Positions 25,056 through 32,127 of a DNA stretch of 64,000 nucleotides are shown here, one piece after another. The DNA comes from CAIKMD01 sp963702925 (lineage in GTDB: Bacteria; Pseudomonadota; Alphaproteobacteria; ATCC43930; CGMCC-115725). The notes under the pieces were generated by a model. That model saw only the letters and a program-made list of their open reading frames with translations, searched no databases and was not told the origin of the DNA. The first letter of the stretch is position 1. The number at the start of each line of letters is the position of its first letter. The stretch covers positions 4,092,001 through 4,156,000 of the forward strand of contig OY969771.1 in assembly GCA_963702925.1 (NCBI GenBank). The letters are read 5' to 3'. The translations under genes and the position numbers were made by a program.

Positions 25056-25358
25056 ATGACCAAGAAAGCTTTCGACAAGATCATGGCCGGCGCCGAAGCG
25101 GCGCTCGCTCACGCGCGCGGCGACAAGAGCAAGGGCGTCGCGCACATCGTTCGCGCGCCGGAGCGTATCGATGTGGCGGCGATCCGCGCGCGCTACAAAC
25201 TCACGCAGGCGGCCTTTGCCAAAAAATATGGCTTCGATCTGCGCGCGCTCCAGGAGTGGGAGCAAGGACGGCGCAATCCTGATCGGGCGACGCGCATCCT
25301 GTTTCGCGTGATCGAAAAGGAACCGAAGGCCGTCGAGCGCGCGCTACGAAGCGCGTGA
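25056..25358 (+). CDS. HigA-type XRE-family antitoxin
   Basis: A 100-residue protein. The C-terminal part contains the helix-turn-helix IRARYKLTQAAFAKKYGFDLRALQEWEQGRRNPDRATRILFRVIEKEP, typical of HigA/XRE antitoxins: it neutralises the toxin and represses the operon. The N-terminal 45 residues (AAEAALAHARGDKSKGVAH-like) are likely the flexible toxin-binding part. It starts 39 bases after the toxin gene in the same direction. The palindromes around 24619 and 24650 are the probable targets. Confidence 0.84.
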   Translation: MTKKAFDKIMAGAEAALAHARGDKSKGVAHIVRAPERIDVAAIRARYKLTQAAFAKKYGFDLRALQEWEQGRRNPDRATRILFRVIEKEPKAVERALRSA

Positions 25359-25364
25359 TGCAAC

Positions 25365-25946
25365 TTAAAGGACGACGACGTCGCCGGCGCGGCGATCGTA
25401 TCGATTCCACCACATTGCGACCGCTTCGCCCGCCTCTGCTCGCACGCCGGCGCGTTCGGGATCGGCGGCAATCCGGGCGTGGCAAACCGATTGAGTAGTC
25501 TCAAGCACGATGATGCTTTGAGGGCAAAGTTTGTCGTGCCACCACTGACGTCTCGCCGCCGAAGCCTCGCCGACGATAAGCCACGCGCGCGCCCAAGCGC
25601 ATGGCTGTCGCGAGATCGCGCTGAGCAGCTTATTGCGTTCCCGCAACGCCGGTTCGAGCCAAATGCGATCCCAGCAGTGAAGCGAGCTGCCGGCGAGACG
25701 CGAAGCTATGGCGTCGAGGTCGATTACAAGATCCTGCGCCTGGGCGCGCCGTTCTACGTAGCTGCTCTTGCCTGATGCGGCCGGTCCACACACCATGAAA
25801 AGAGGGATGGCCGCGGCCTTCATGTTTTCGGGATGTAGGAGTCCCGCCAGCATAGGCGATCCGATTTTGTTTTCCGGAATTGGAACGCGGGTCGTCCTGG
25901 CCTCGGCTACGCGAGCCTCCAGCATCCGAAATCGTGGCGCGGTCAT
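25365..25946 (-). CDS. P-loop NTPase, phage/zeta-like kinase fold
   Basis: A 193-residue frame. Walker A is MVCGPAASGKSSYV (about residues 51-64), followed by DLVIDLDAIASRL and WLIVGEASAARRQWW, and IVLETTQSVCHARI near the end. This pattern (P-loop, IDLD, then a lid Arg) fits a small nucleotide kinase or zeta-like ATPase often found next to HNH or terminase genes in phages. The real start may be one of the inner ATGs near residue 32 or 42. It is convergent to the antitoxin gene. The substrate is unknown. Confidence 0.55.
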   Translation of the reverse strand: MTAPRFRMLEARVAEARTTRVPIPENKIGSPMLAGLLHPENMKAAAIPLFMVCGPAASGKSSYVERRAQAQDLVIDLDAIASRLAGSSLHCWDRIWLEPALRERNKLLSAISRQPCAWARAWLIVGEASAARRQWWHDKLCPQSIIVLETTQSVCHARIAADPERAGVRAEAGEAVAMWWNRYDRRAGDVVVL

Positions 25947-26394
25947 CCGATCTTCCTACTTCACAGCCAATTAACAGAGCGATAGCGGGCCTGTGGTGGC
26001 GCCGGCGGAATCAACCAGCCATGACGTCCACTGCGCGGCCATGGGTGTCGTCAGCCGCCGCACGTACGCCGAGGAAGTCGCTTTCACCGTCGACGAAGCT
26101 GTGATCGAGGAGCGCGCTGCATATTACGGCATCGCTTTCGATGCGACGGCCGCGGTGAGTGGAGGCAGGATCGGCGCCGGCGGCCTCTATCAATTCGATG
26201 CGATGACGGCAGTAGAAGCGGGGGTGCTCGCGGCGAGGCCGATCTCCCGCGCGCTAGGAAACGATCAAGAATCAAGATGTGGTGGGTCGGGGCGTGCGCC
26301 AATTCGCGTTACCCCATTTGTTACCCCGGGGCGAGTGGCGGCGCGATCAGCAGCAAAACGACCAGCCTACCCTATTGATAATTGTGGTTATTTC
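25947..26394. other. Right end of the element without a supported gene
   Basis: A frame is open on the plus strand from 25993 to 26400, with a protein-like middle (EEVAFTVDEAVIEERAAYYGIAFDA), but it lacks a ribosome-binding site and runs into the tRNA repeat. It is probably a gene fragment cut by the element boundary. Nothing else is recognised. Confidence 0.35.
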
Positions 26395-26445
26395 TGGTGA
26401 GCCCGATGGGATTCGAACCCATGACCCCTTGATTAAAAGTCAAGT
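26395..26445 (-). repeat. Right attachment-site repeat (inside tRNA-Lys)
   Basis: This is identical to 12337-12387 over 51 bases; the match stops at an A/C mismatch upstream and a T/G mismatch downstream. It forms the 3' part of the intact tRNA-Lys gene, so the element restores the tRNA on integration. Confidence 0.92.
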
Positions 26446-26470
26446 GCTCTACCGGCTGAGCTACGGGCTC
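26395..26470 (-). tRNA. tRNA-Lys (anticodon UUU)
   Basis: Reading the minus strand from 26470, the acceptor strand GAGCCCG pairs with CGGGCTC. The D arm, the anticodon stem CTTGA/TCAAG with loop CTTTTAA (anticodon UUU) and the T arm (GGGTTCGAATCCC) are complete, and CCA is encoded at 26397-26395. It is the attachment site of the neighbouring element. Confidence 0.97.
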
Positions 26471-26510
26471 GCAGAATGGGAGCGGACAATAGGGTTGGGG
26501 CCTCGGCCGG

Positions 26511-26873
26511 TCAATCATCCGGCGGCTGCTCGACGATCACCACGCCCTGTGCCGTGTCGGCGTGATACTCGCCGGTGAAGGGGTAACGCCCGGGGTCGAG
26601 TGGCCGTAGCCGCACGACGCTGGAACGGCCGCCGGCGACCACTTTTTCGATGCCGAGCGCCGGGGAGTCGAACTCCTCCGCCGTGGTATCCGCATTATGG
26701 AGGTTGAGCACGGCAGGTCTTCCCGCCGGGATACGGATTTCCGCGGGGGTGAAGCGGTGATCCTGGAGCGTGATCTCGATCGGCACTGGCTCCTCGGAAG
26801 CGGCGGCCTCGAGCGCCAGCAGCAGCGCAAGCCCAGTGCCGGCGGCAAAGGAGACGAAGCGAAAACGCTGCAT
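26511..26873 (-). CDS. Periplasmic cupredoxin-domain protein, FtrB-like
   Basis: A 120-residue protein: signal peptide (FVSFAAGTGLALLLALEAAAS), then a cupredoxin fold (PIEITLQDHRFTPAEIRIPAGRPAVLNLHNAD, GRYPFTGEYHADTAQGVVIVE). The usual type 1 copper Cys is replaced by Gly in FTGEYH, as in cupredoxins of bacterial Ftr-type ferrous iron uptake systems. I chose the ATG at 26873, with GGAGG upstream. It is the last gene of a three-gene operon under a Fur-like box. A role in iron oxidation or delivery is inferred, not shown. Confidence 0.7.
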   Translation of the reverse strand: MQRFRFVSFAAGTGLALLLALEAAASEEPVPIEITLQDHRFTPAEIRIPAGRPAVLNLHNADTTAEEFDSPALGIEKVVAGGRSSVVRLRPLDPGRYPFTGEYHADTAQGVVIVEQPPDD

Positions 26874-26884
26874 TTCTGCCTCCG

Positions 26885-28087
26885 TCAGAAGCCGAACCCG
26901 ATGGCAAGCGAAGGGCCGAAGCTCCAGCTGCCGCCTTGTCCGGCGAGGTTGATGTAGTTGACTCCGCCGCCAACGGTCACATGCGGCGTGAGCTCGTAAT
27001 CGAGCGAGATGTTTTCCTGGTGGTCGAGGCTGCTGGCGCCAGCGAAATTGGTTGCGCGCAAGCCGGCCGCCAAAGCGAGCTGCCAACGCGCCTTGGTGAA
27101 GGTAAGGCCGCCCAAGAGGTAATGCGCGTCGAGCCCAGCCGTGCCGCTGAAATTGTCAAAATGCGTATATTCGAGGAAGGGCGTCACGCCCAGGCGCGGG
27201 CCGATCGGTATGCCGTCGCCGGTCGGATCGTAGCTGGCGCCAATCAATTCGCCGAGCTCCGCCTTGCCGCCCGGCGCCAAAGTGGTTTCGCGGGTGAAGG
27301 AGATTTGATAGGTCAGGCCGCGTTCGGGCTGGCCGCCGCGCAAGGCGAGGGTAAAGCTGTCGGGCTTGTTGGTGTTGGACGGGCCGAATTGGCCGAGCGT
27401 GTAGCGCCGCGCGCGGTCGGCGGTCGGATCGTCGAGGCTCGGGCGCGAGAACAGCGAATTCGACAAGACGCTGGTGTCGAGAAAGAACGCTTCGGCCGAG
27501 ATTTGCAGATTGGTCTGGCCGACGCTGTCGGGAATGCGATAGGCAGCGCCTGCGCCGATGCGCTCGTCCTGCTCGTAATCCGCAGCGAAATTATAAAAAT
27601 TTCCGGGCCCCAGCTCATAGGCCGAGCCGAAAGCGGGATGGATCTTGCCGCCGTAAAGCGACCAGTTTTCGCTCGGCCGAACGGTCGCGAAAAGCTGGCG
27701 CGCGGTCAGGCCCTCGCTGCGCAGGAAACTGTCGCGGTCGGGATAGTAGTCGTCGGCATTGTCCTGCCGCGTGCGCTCGAGATGGAGATCGCTATACGCC
27801 GACAGCCAGGTCGCGTAATTGCCGTAAAGCGACAGGTTGGCATCGTCGAACAATGTGCCCTTCGCGGCGCCGCGGTCTGGCTTGGTCAGCTCGGCCTGAA
27901 GATGGGTTTCGATCTCGCCGCCCCAGACGAAATTGCTTTGCGGAAATCCCGGCGGTGGAGCCGTCGTGGCGCCGGCGCCAAGCAGGCTCGAACTCGGCGA
28001 GGTGACGGCGCGTTGCGCCTCGGCCGATGCGGTCGAGAGGGCAAAGATAGACACGGCAAGGCCGGCGCGAAGCGCGGTCATGGTCAC
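26885..28087 (-). CDS. Outer-membrane beta-barrel protein
   Basis: A 400-residue protein with a signal peptide (AVSIFALSTASAEAQ) and alternating amphipathic strands rich in aromatic belts (NLSLYGNYATWLSAYSDLHLER, WSLYGGKIHPAFGSAYELG, SFTLALRGGQPERGLTYQISF). It ends in Phe after SFGPSLAIGFGF, the usual C-terminal signature for Bam-mediated insertion. No plug domain and no TonB box are visible, so it is a porin-like channel. It lies between the periplasmic protein gene and the cupredoxin gene, 11 bases from the latter. It would carry a small solute or metal complex. Confidence 0.72.
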   Translation of the reverse strand: MTMTALRAGLAVSIFALSTASAEAQRAVTSPSSSLLGAGATTAPPPGFPQSNFVWGGEIETHLQAELTKPDRGAAKGTLFDDANLSLYGNYATWLSAYSDLHLERTRQDNADDYYPDRDSFLRSEGLTARQLFATVRPSENWSLYGGKIHPAFGSAYELGPGNFYNFAADYEQDERIGAGAAYRIPDSVGQTNLQISAEAFFLDTSVLSNSLFSRPSLDDPTADRARRYTLGQFGPSNTNKPDSFTLALRGGQPERGLTYQISFTRETTLAPGGKAELGELIGASYDPTGDGIPIGPRLGVTPFLEYTHFDNFSGTAGLDAHYLLGGLTFTKARWQLALAAGLRATNFAGASSLDHQENISLDYELTPHVTVGGGVNYINLAGQGGSWSFGPSLAIGFGF

Positions 28088-28108
28088 GGAATTCTCTCCT
28101 TGCGAGAT

Positions 28109-28891
28109 CTAATTCGAGCTGGCGGTCGATGGCTTGACGAGCGCGGCCGCTTCGCCGGCGATCGCCCGATAGGTGCTGACCGAGGCGCGTGGCGTCGGAT
28201 CGGGCAGCAAGGCGCCGACGATCCATTCGGCCTTTTCGAGCACCGCCTGGAAGCGATCGAGCAGGCTTCGCGACGCCGCATCGACGTGGGTGGCGCGCAA
28301 TGTCTCGAGCTCCTGCCTCACATAGCCGAGGTAGCCTTTGCTGTCGTGATACTCGACGATCGCCGCAATGCGGCCTTGCTCCAGGCTTTCGCCGAACTCC
28401 CCGGAGGCGGCATCCATCGTGTCGGAGCAGATATGGATCATCGCGGGCAGCGAGGCGCGCAGGCTGGCCGGCGCGAGATCGCGGGCGCGGTGGATGGTCG
28501 CAATCGCGGCTTGGTATCGGGTTTCGGTCTCGGCGCTCTCGGGCGCAGAGGCCGCCGCGGCCTCTAGGCCGGCGAGTTCGCCGTCGAAAGCAGGAAAACG
28601 GTTCTTCTCGAGATAGGTCTCGATATCGGCATAGAGCTCGCGCACGGGATGGCCGAAATGGGGCAGGGCGAGTGCCGGCTGATGCGCTTGCAGAAGCTGA
28701 TGTCCGATCAGAAGATGCCCTTCCAACATACCAAGACGAAATAGAAAATCCGTATCGTCTTCGGCGTCGCCATACCGGGCGTCCGCCGGCACGACGAAGC
28801 TCTTACGCGCGGTTTGCGGCGGCGAAAAAGGCGCCGCGCTTGCACCGGCGGCGATGAGACTAAGGCCGAGAATTGCCAGGAGAGCGCGCAT
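28109..28891 (-). CDS. Periplasmic helical protein of a Fur-box-linked operon
   Basis: A 260-residue protein with a signal peptide (MRALLAILGLSLIAAGASAA). The mature part is helical, with the His/Glu-rich stretch GMLEGHLLIGHQLLQAHQPALALPHFGHPVRELYADIETYL at about 55-95, then long helices. The spaced His and Glu look suited to metal binding. I chose the ATG at 28891; the frame is open upstream into the regulatory region. It is the first gene of the operon (periplasmic protein, barrel, cupredoxin). I recall similar proteins next to iron-permease-type genes, but no firm family name can be given. Confidence 0.6.
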   Translation of the reverse strand: MRALLAILGLSLIAAGASAAPFSPPQTARKSFVVPADARYGDAEDDTDFLFRLGMLEGHLLIGHQLLQAHQPALALPHFGHPVRELYADIETYLEKNRFPAFDGELAGLEAAAASAPESAETETRYQAAIATIHRARDLAPASLRASLPAMIHICSDTMDAASGEFGESLEQGRIAAIVEYHDSKGYLGYVRQELETLRATHVDAASRSLLDRFQAVLEKAEWIVGALLPDPTPRASVSTYRAIAGEAAALVKPSTASSN

Positions 28892-28905
28892 CGGGTCTTT
28901 CCTTA

Positions 28906-28950
28906 TTGCAATTAAGTCGCAATTGTGTTGATAATAATTCTCAATTGCAA
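28906..28950. promoter_or_regulatory. Fur/Irr-like operator between divergent genes
   Basis: TGATAAT-A-ATTCTCA (28929-28943) is a 7-1-7 inverted repeat with one mismatch, close to the Fur consensus. It is flanked by the perfect arms TTGCAATT (28906-28913) and AATTGCAA (28943-28950). It sits 15-60 bases before the start of the leftward operon and upstream of the rightward gene at 29000. Confidence 0.6.
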
Positions 28951-28999
28951 AGTCAAGCGTAAGCCGGCGTGGTGTTGCGACGGCGCGGAAAGGAACGGA

Positions 29000-29536
29000 A
29001 TGCCCAATGTTTACGGTCATGACTGGCCGCATTTGCCGGTCGGCCTGCTGGTTTGGCTGGCCACCAGCGAATTGCGGCTATGGGTTTACGGTCTGCGGCC
29101 GGTCTATGGCGTATTCCGGTTCCTGCACTTGCTCGGCATGGCGGAGTTTCTCGGCATGCTGCTCTTGATCGAGGTGAAGCGGCTCGGCTTGTTCCGCGAA
29201 GCCTCGATCGCGGTCGCGCGCTTGCCGGTGGTGACTTTGATGAACGGCGCCTTCGCGCTCACGGTCGTGACCGGTCTGGCGCTGTTCATGTACGACCCGG
29301 TGGGCGTCGGTCTGCATACGATGTTTTTGCCGAAGCTCGCGCTGATCGCGCTGGGGCTGTTCCACGCTTACTACGTCGAGCGCCGGCCACTGATGCGGCT
29401 GCAGCTTTGGCGCAGGCTGTCGGCGGGGATTGCGTTGCTGGCGTGGATTTTGGTGATGGGCGCGTCGACCTGGAATGCCGTCGAGCGTCCGCTCAACCCG
29501 GCCGATGTCCATCGCAGTGATCCGCGGCAGAGCTGA
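29000..29536 (+). CDS. Polytopic membrane protein linked to the Fur-like box
   Basis: A 178-residue protein with four to five membrane helices (FRFLHLLGMAEFLGMLLLIEV, PVVTLMNGAFALTVVTGLALFMY, FLPKLALIALGLFHAYYV, AGIALLAWILVMGAS). His in FLHLLGM, GLHTMFL and LFHAYY could bind heme or metal. AAAGGA lies before the ATG at 29000. It is divergent from the periplasmic-barrel-cupredoxin operon and shares its operator region, so it may be the inner-membrane part of the same metal system. It resembles small cytochrome-like or DUF2214-like membrane proteins, but I cannot name a family with confidence. Confidence 0.55.
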   Translation: MPNVYGHDWPHLPVGLLVWLATSELRLWVYGLRPVYGVFRFLHLLGMAEFLGMLLLIEVKRLGLFREASIAVARLPVVTLMNGAFALTVVTGLALFMYDPVGVGLHTMFLPKLALIALGLFHAYYVERRPLMRLQLWRRLSAGIALLAWILVMGASTWNAVERPLNPADVHRSDPRQS

Positions 29537-29554
29537 GCGGTCGAGCTGCGGAGG

Positions 29555-30445
29555 TCAGACCGAGTGGCGTTGGCGCGGCTGGATCGGCGGCGGCGAAGTG
29601 GAATAGGGCGCGGTGCCGTCGGTGCCGCTCATTTTGATCGCGGCGAGCGCCACGACGTTGAGCATGTCGAGAACCGTAGCCGACAGCTTCACGCCCGACC
29701 AATCGACTGTATGTCCCAGCGCGGCAAGCGAAGGAGCAAGGCCGGTGCCGGCTTGTGCGACCGAGATCGCATCGCCGTTGGAGAGGCCGAGGCCACCCAA
29801 ATCGGCGGCGGCCTTGTCGATCTTGGCCGCCAGCGAATGATAGATATCCGCGACCGTGCGCGCCTTTCCGGTTTGCGAATCATAGAAGATGCTGGGATTG
29901 GCCGCGGCCGCTTCCGGCAGCAGATCGGCGGCGACCGTATTGCCTTTGCTTTCGACCGCTTTGAGAAACGACGTGGCGCCGGCGGCGCCCAGGAAATGCG
30001 CCATGTAGAGATCGGCGCGCTGTACGCTATGGCCCAAGCCGCGCTCGACTTCGTTCTGGTTCTGCTTGGTGTATTCGGCGGCAAGCGAGGCCGACAGCGC
30101 CGGATCGTGGCGCAAATCGAGGATCTTTTGGCGGGTCGCGGGATCGCTCACCATCGGCTTGCCGTTGCTGTCGGTGCCGATCTGCTGCGCCAGTTGGCCG
30201 ACGCCATATTTCGCGCCGAAGCGCTGCATCATGTCGAGCCAAGTGCTGTCGACGAATTGGAACAGGCCGGCGGCGCTGCTGGTCGAAGACTTGGCGTCGG
30301 CATGGAAGCCGCTTTCCTGAGCCGCTTGCGCCATAAGCAACCCGAAATCGGTCGAGGTCGCCGCGCTCGCCTGGCGAATGCTGTGCAGGACCGTCGGATC
30401 GATCCGCGCGGCGAGGGCTGGATAAGGGTTGGTGGGCGCAGTCAT
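29555..30445 (-). CDS. Lytic transglycosylase-like (SLT domain) protein
   Basis: A 296-residue protein without a clear signal peptide. Residues 20-100 match the SLT fold: LMAQAAQESGFHADAKSSTSSAAGLFQFVDSTWLDMMQRFG, with the catalytic Glu in AQESGF and the conserved AGLFQF. Such proteins cut peptidoglycan glycan strands, often to let secretion or flagellar structures through. The C-terminal 120 residues are Ala-rich and of unknown fold. The protein may be exported with a flagellar or other machinery, or be released by other means. It has no partner genes next to it. Confidence 0.78.
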   Translation of the reverse strand: MTAPTNPYPALAARIDPTVLHSIRQASAATSTDFGLLMAQAAQESGFHADAKSSTSSAAGLFQFVDSTWLDMMQRFGAKYGVGQLAQQIGTDSNGKPMVSDPATRQKILDLRHDPALSASLAAEYTKQNQNEVERGLGHSVQRADLYMAHFLGAAGATSFLKAVESKGNTVAADLLPEAAAANPSIFYDSQTGKARTVADIYHSLAAKIDKAAADLGGLGLSNGDAISVAQAGTGLAPSLAALGHTVDWSGVKLSATVLDMLNVVALAAIKMSGTDGTAPYSTSPPPIQPRQRHSV

Positions 30446-30527
30446 GCACCCTGAGGCTACGCCAAGATGGTTAAGCGAAAGTAACCATGATCGCGGCGCC
30501 GCCCATGCAAAGCGCGGGGGAAGAGCG

Positions 30528-30722
30528 CTAGTGAAATACGCTCCACAATGCCCACGCCAGAATCGTCAGCGCCGCCGCCAGCGGAAAGAGCAGGTAAAAG
30601 CCGCGCGCAAAGGGCGCCGCATTGTCGTTGGCGACATGCGCCGGACGGCGCGCATGGGTATCGATCCAGGCGCCGCCGCCGTCGCCGTTCGATGCGGCCT
30701 GATGGGGCCGTGGATTAGCCAC
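30528..30722 (-). CDS. Small membrane protein downstream of gltA
   Basis: A 64-residue protein with one C-terminal hydrophobic helix (FYLLFPLAAALTILAWALWSVF) and a hydrophilic N-terminus (MANPRPHQAASNGDGGGAW). Its start overlaps the end of gltA by eight bases in the same direction, so it is probably co-transcribed. Function unknown. Confidence 0.5.
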   Translation of the reverse strand: MANPRPHQAASNGDGGGAWIDTHARRPAHVANDNAAPFARGFYLLFPLAAALTILAWALWSVFH

Positions 30723-32028
30723 GTTGGCCGATCGCGACGTAGTCGCGCCGGACCGGTCCGGTGTAGAGCTGGCGCGGCCTTCCGATCTTCTGGTTCGGAT
30801 CTTCGATCATCTCGTTCCATTGCGCGACCCAGCCGACGGTGCGGGCGATCGCGAACAGCACGGTGAACATCGAGGTCGGGAAGCCCATCGCCTTTAAAAT
30901 GATGCCGGAATAGAAATCGACATTGGGATAGAGCTTCTTCTCGATGAAATAATCGTCCTTGAGCGCGATCCGCTCCAGCTCCATGGCGAGTTCGAGCAGC
31001 GGCTCGTCGCGCACGCCGAGCTCGTCGAGCACCTCATGACACGCTTCGCGCAACACTTTCGCGCGCGGATCGAAGTTCTTGTAGACGCGGTGGCCGAAGC
31101 CCATGAGCTTGAAGTTGTCGTTCTTGTCCTTCGCGCGCTTGACGAATTCGGGGATGCGGTCCTTGTGGCCGATCTCCGTCAGCATCTTCAGCACCGCTTC
31201 GTTTGCGCCGCCATGCGCCGGGCCCCAAAGCGAGGCGATGCCGGCGGCGATGCAAGCGAAGGGATTGGCGCCCGAGGAGCCGGCGAGCCGCACCGTCGAG
31301 GTCGATGCGTTCTGCTCGTGATCGGCGTGAAGGATGAAGATCTTGTCCATCGCCTTGGCGAGGACCGGGCTCACCTTGTATTCCTCGCACGGCACCGCGA
31401 AGGTCATGTGGAGAAAGTTCTCGGCATAGCCCAGCGCATTCCGCGGGAAGATGAAAGGCTGCCCGAGCGCGTATTTGAAGGTCATTGCCGCGATGGTCGG
31501 CATCTTCGCGATCAGCCGGTGCGAAGCGATCATGCGCTGATGCGGATCGGAGATGTCGGTGGAATCGTGATAGAAGGCAGAAAGCGCGCCGACCACGCCG
31601 CACATCACCGCCATCGGATGCGCGTCGCGGCGGAAGCCCTGGAAGAACCGGGTCAGCTGCTCATGTACCATGGTGTGGCGCGTGATCGCGCCGACATAAG
31701 CGTCCTTCTGGTCGCGCGTCGGCAACTCGCCATAGAGCAGGAGGTAGCACACCTCCATGAAATCGCTTTTGTCGGCAAGCTGCTCGATCGGATAGCCGCG
31801 GTAATAGAGTTCGCCGGCATCGCCATCGATATAGGTGATCTTTGATTCGCAGCTGCCCGTGGCGGTATAGCCGGGATCGAAGGTGAAATGTCCAAGGTCG
31901 GAATAAAGTCGTCGTATATCGACCACTTGCGGGCCGATCGTGCCGGAGAGAAGAGGCAAGTCGACGGATTTGCCGACGACGTTGTCGGTGACCGTAACAG
32001 TTTGCTTCGCGGTGGTCTTTTTATCCAT
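30715..32028 (-). CDS. gltA: Citrate synthase
   Basis: A 437-residue enzyme that condenses oxaloacetate and acetyl-CoA to citrate. Typical motifs are ILHADHEQNASTSTVRLAGSS, WGPAHGGANEAVLKML, MGFGHRVYKNFDPRAKVL (active His and Arg) and the C-terminal LDFYSGII-like stretch (VDFYSGIILKAMGFP). The N-terminal extension with four Cys/His-like turns is typical of the NADH-sensitive type II (hexameric) enzymes of Gram-negative bacteria. I chose the ATG at 32028 because GAGGCGAGAG precedes it. It follows gltX in the same direction, as in many alphaproteobacteria. Confidence 0.96.
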   Translation of the reverse strand: MDKKTTAKQTVTVTDNVVGKSVDLPLLSGTIGPQVVDIRRLYSDLGHFTFDPGYTATGSCESKITYIDGDAGELYYRGYPIEQLADKSDFMEVCYLLLYGELPTRDQKDAYVGAITRHTMVHEQLTRFFQGFRRDAHPMAVMCGVVGALSAFYHDSTDISDPHQRMIASHRLIAKMPTIAAMTFKYALGQPFIFPRNALGYAENFLHMTFAVPCEEYKVSPVLAKAMDKIFILHADHEQNASTSTVRLAGSSGANPFACIAAGIASLWGPAHGGANEAVLKMLTEIGHKDRIPEFVKRAKDKNDNFKLMGFGHRVYKNFDPRAKVLREACHEVLDELGVRDEPLLELAMELERIALKDDYFIEKKLYPNVDFYSGIILKAMGFPTSMFTVLFAIARTVGWVAQWNEMIEDPNQKIGRPRQLYTGPVRRDYVAIGQRG

Positions 32029-32127
32029 TCTCTCGCCTCCTGCAGCTCCTGCAGCGTCCATGGTGCGACGCAAAATCCTATTGCATCGGGAGAATAGATC
32101 GGGCTATCGGATTTGGCAATTCGCGCC

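Larger units (their letters stand above)
12337..26445. mobile_element. 14-kb tRNA-Lys-integrated prophage remnant or phage satellite-like element
   Basis: The element is bounded by two identical 51-base copies of the tRNA-Lys 3' end. Inside are a tyrosine integrase, an AlpA-like regulator, a winged-helix replication-like gene, a leftward structural block (two unknown proteins, HK97-type capsid, a 55-residue Cys-rich protein, tape measure), a HigB/HigA-type pair and a P-loop protein. I find no terminase, portal, prohead protease, lysis or baseplate gene. The integrase lies beside the truncated tRNA copy, not beside the intact tRNA gene. A decayed prophage is the conservative reading. Confidence 0.85.

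Noticed and set aside
26936..28567. 543-codon frame opposite the barrel and periplasmic protein genes
   Set aside because: It runs across two genes with signal peptides and lacks any recognisable motif; it is a shadow frame.
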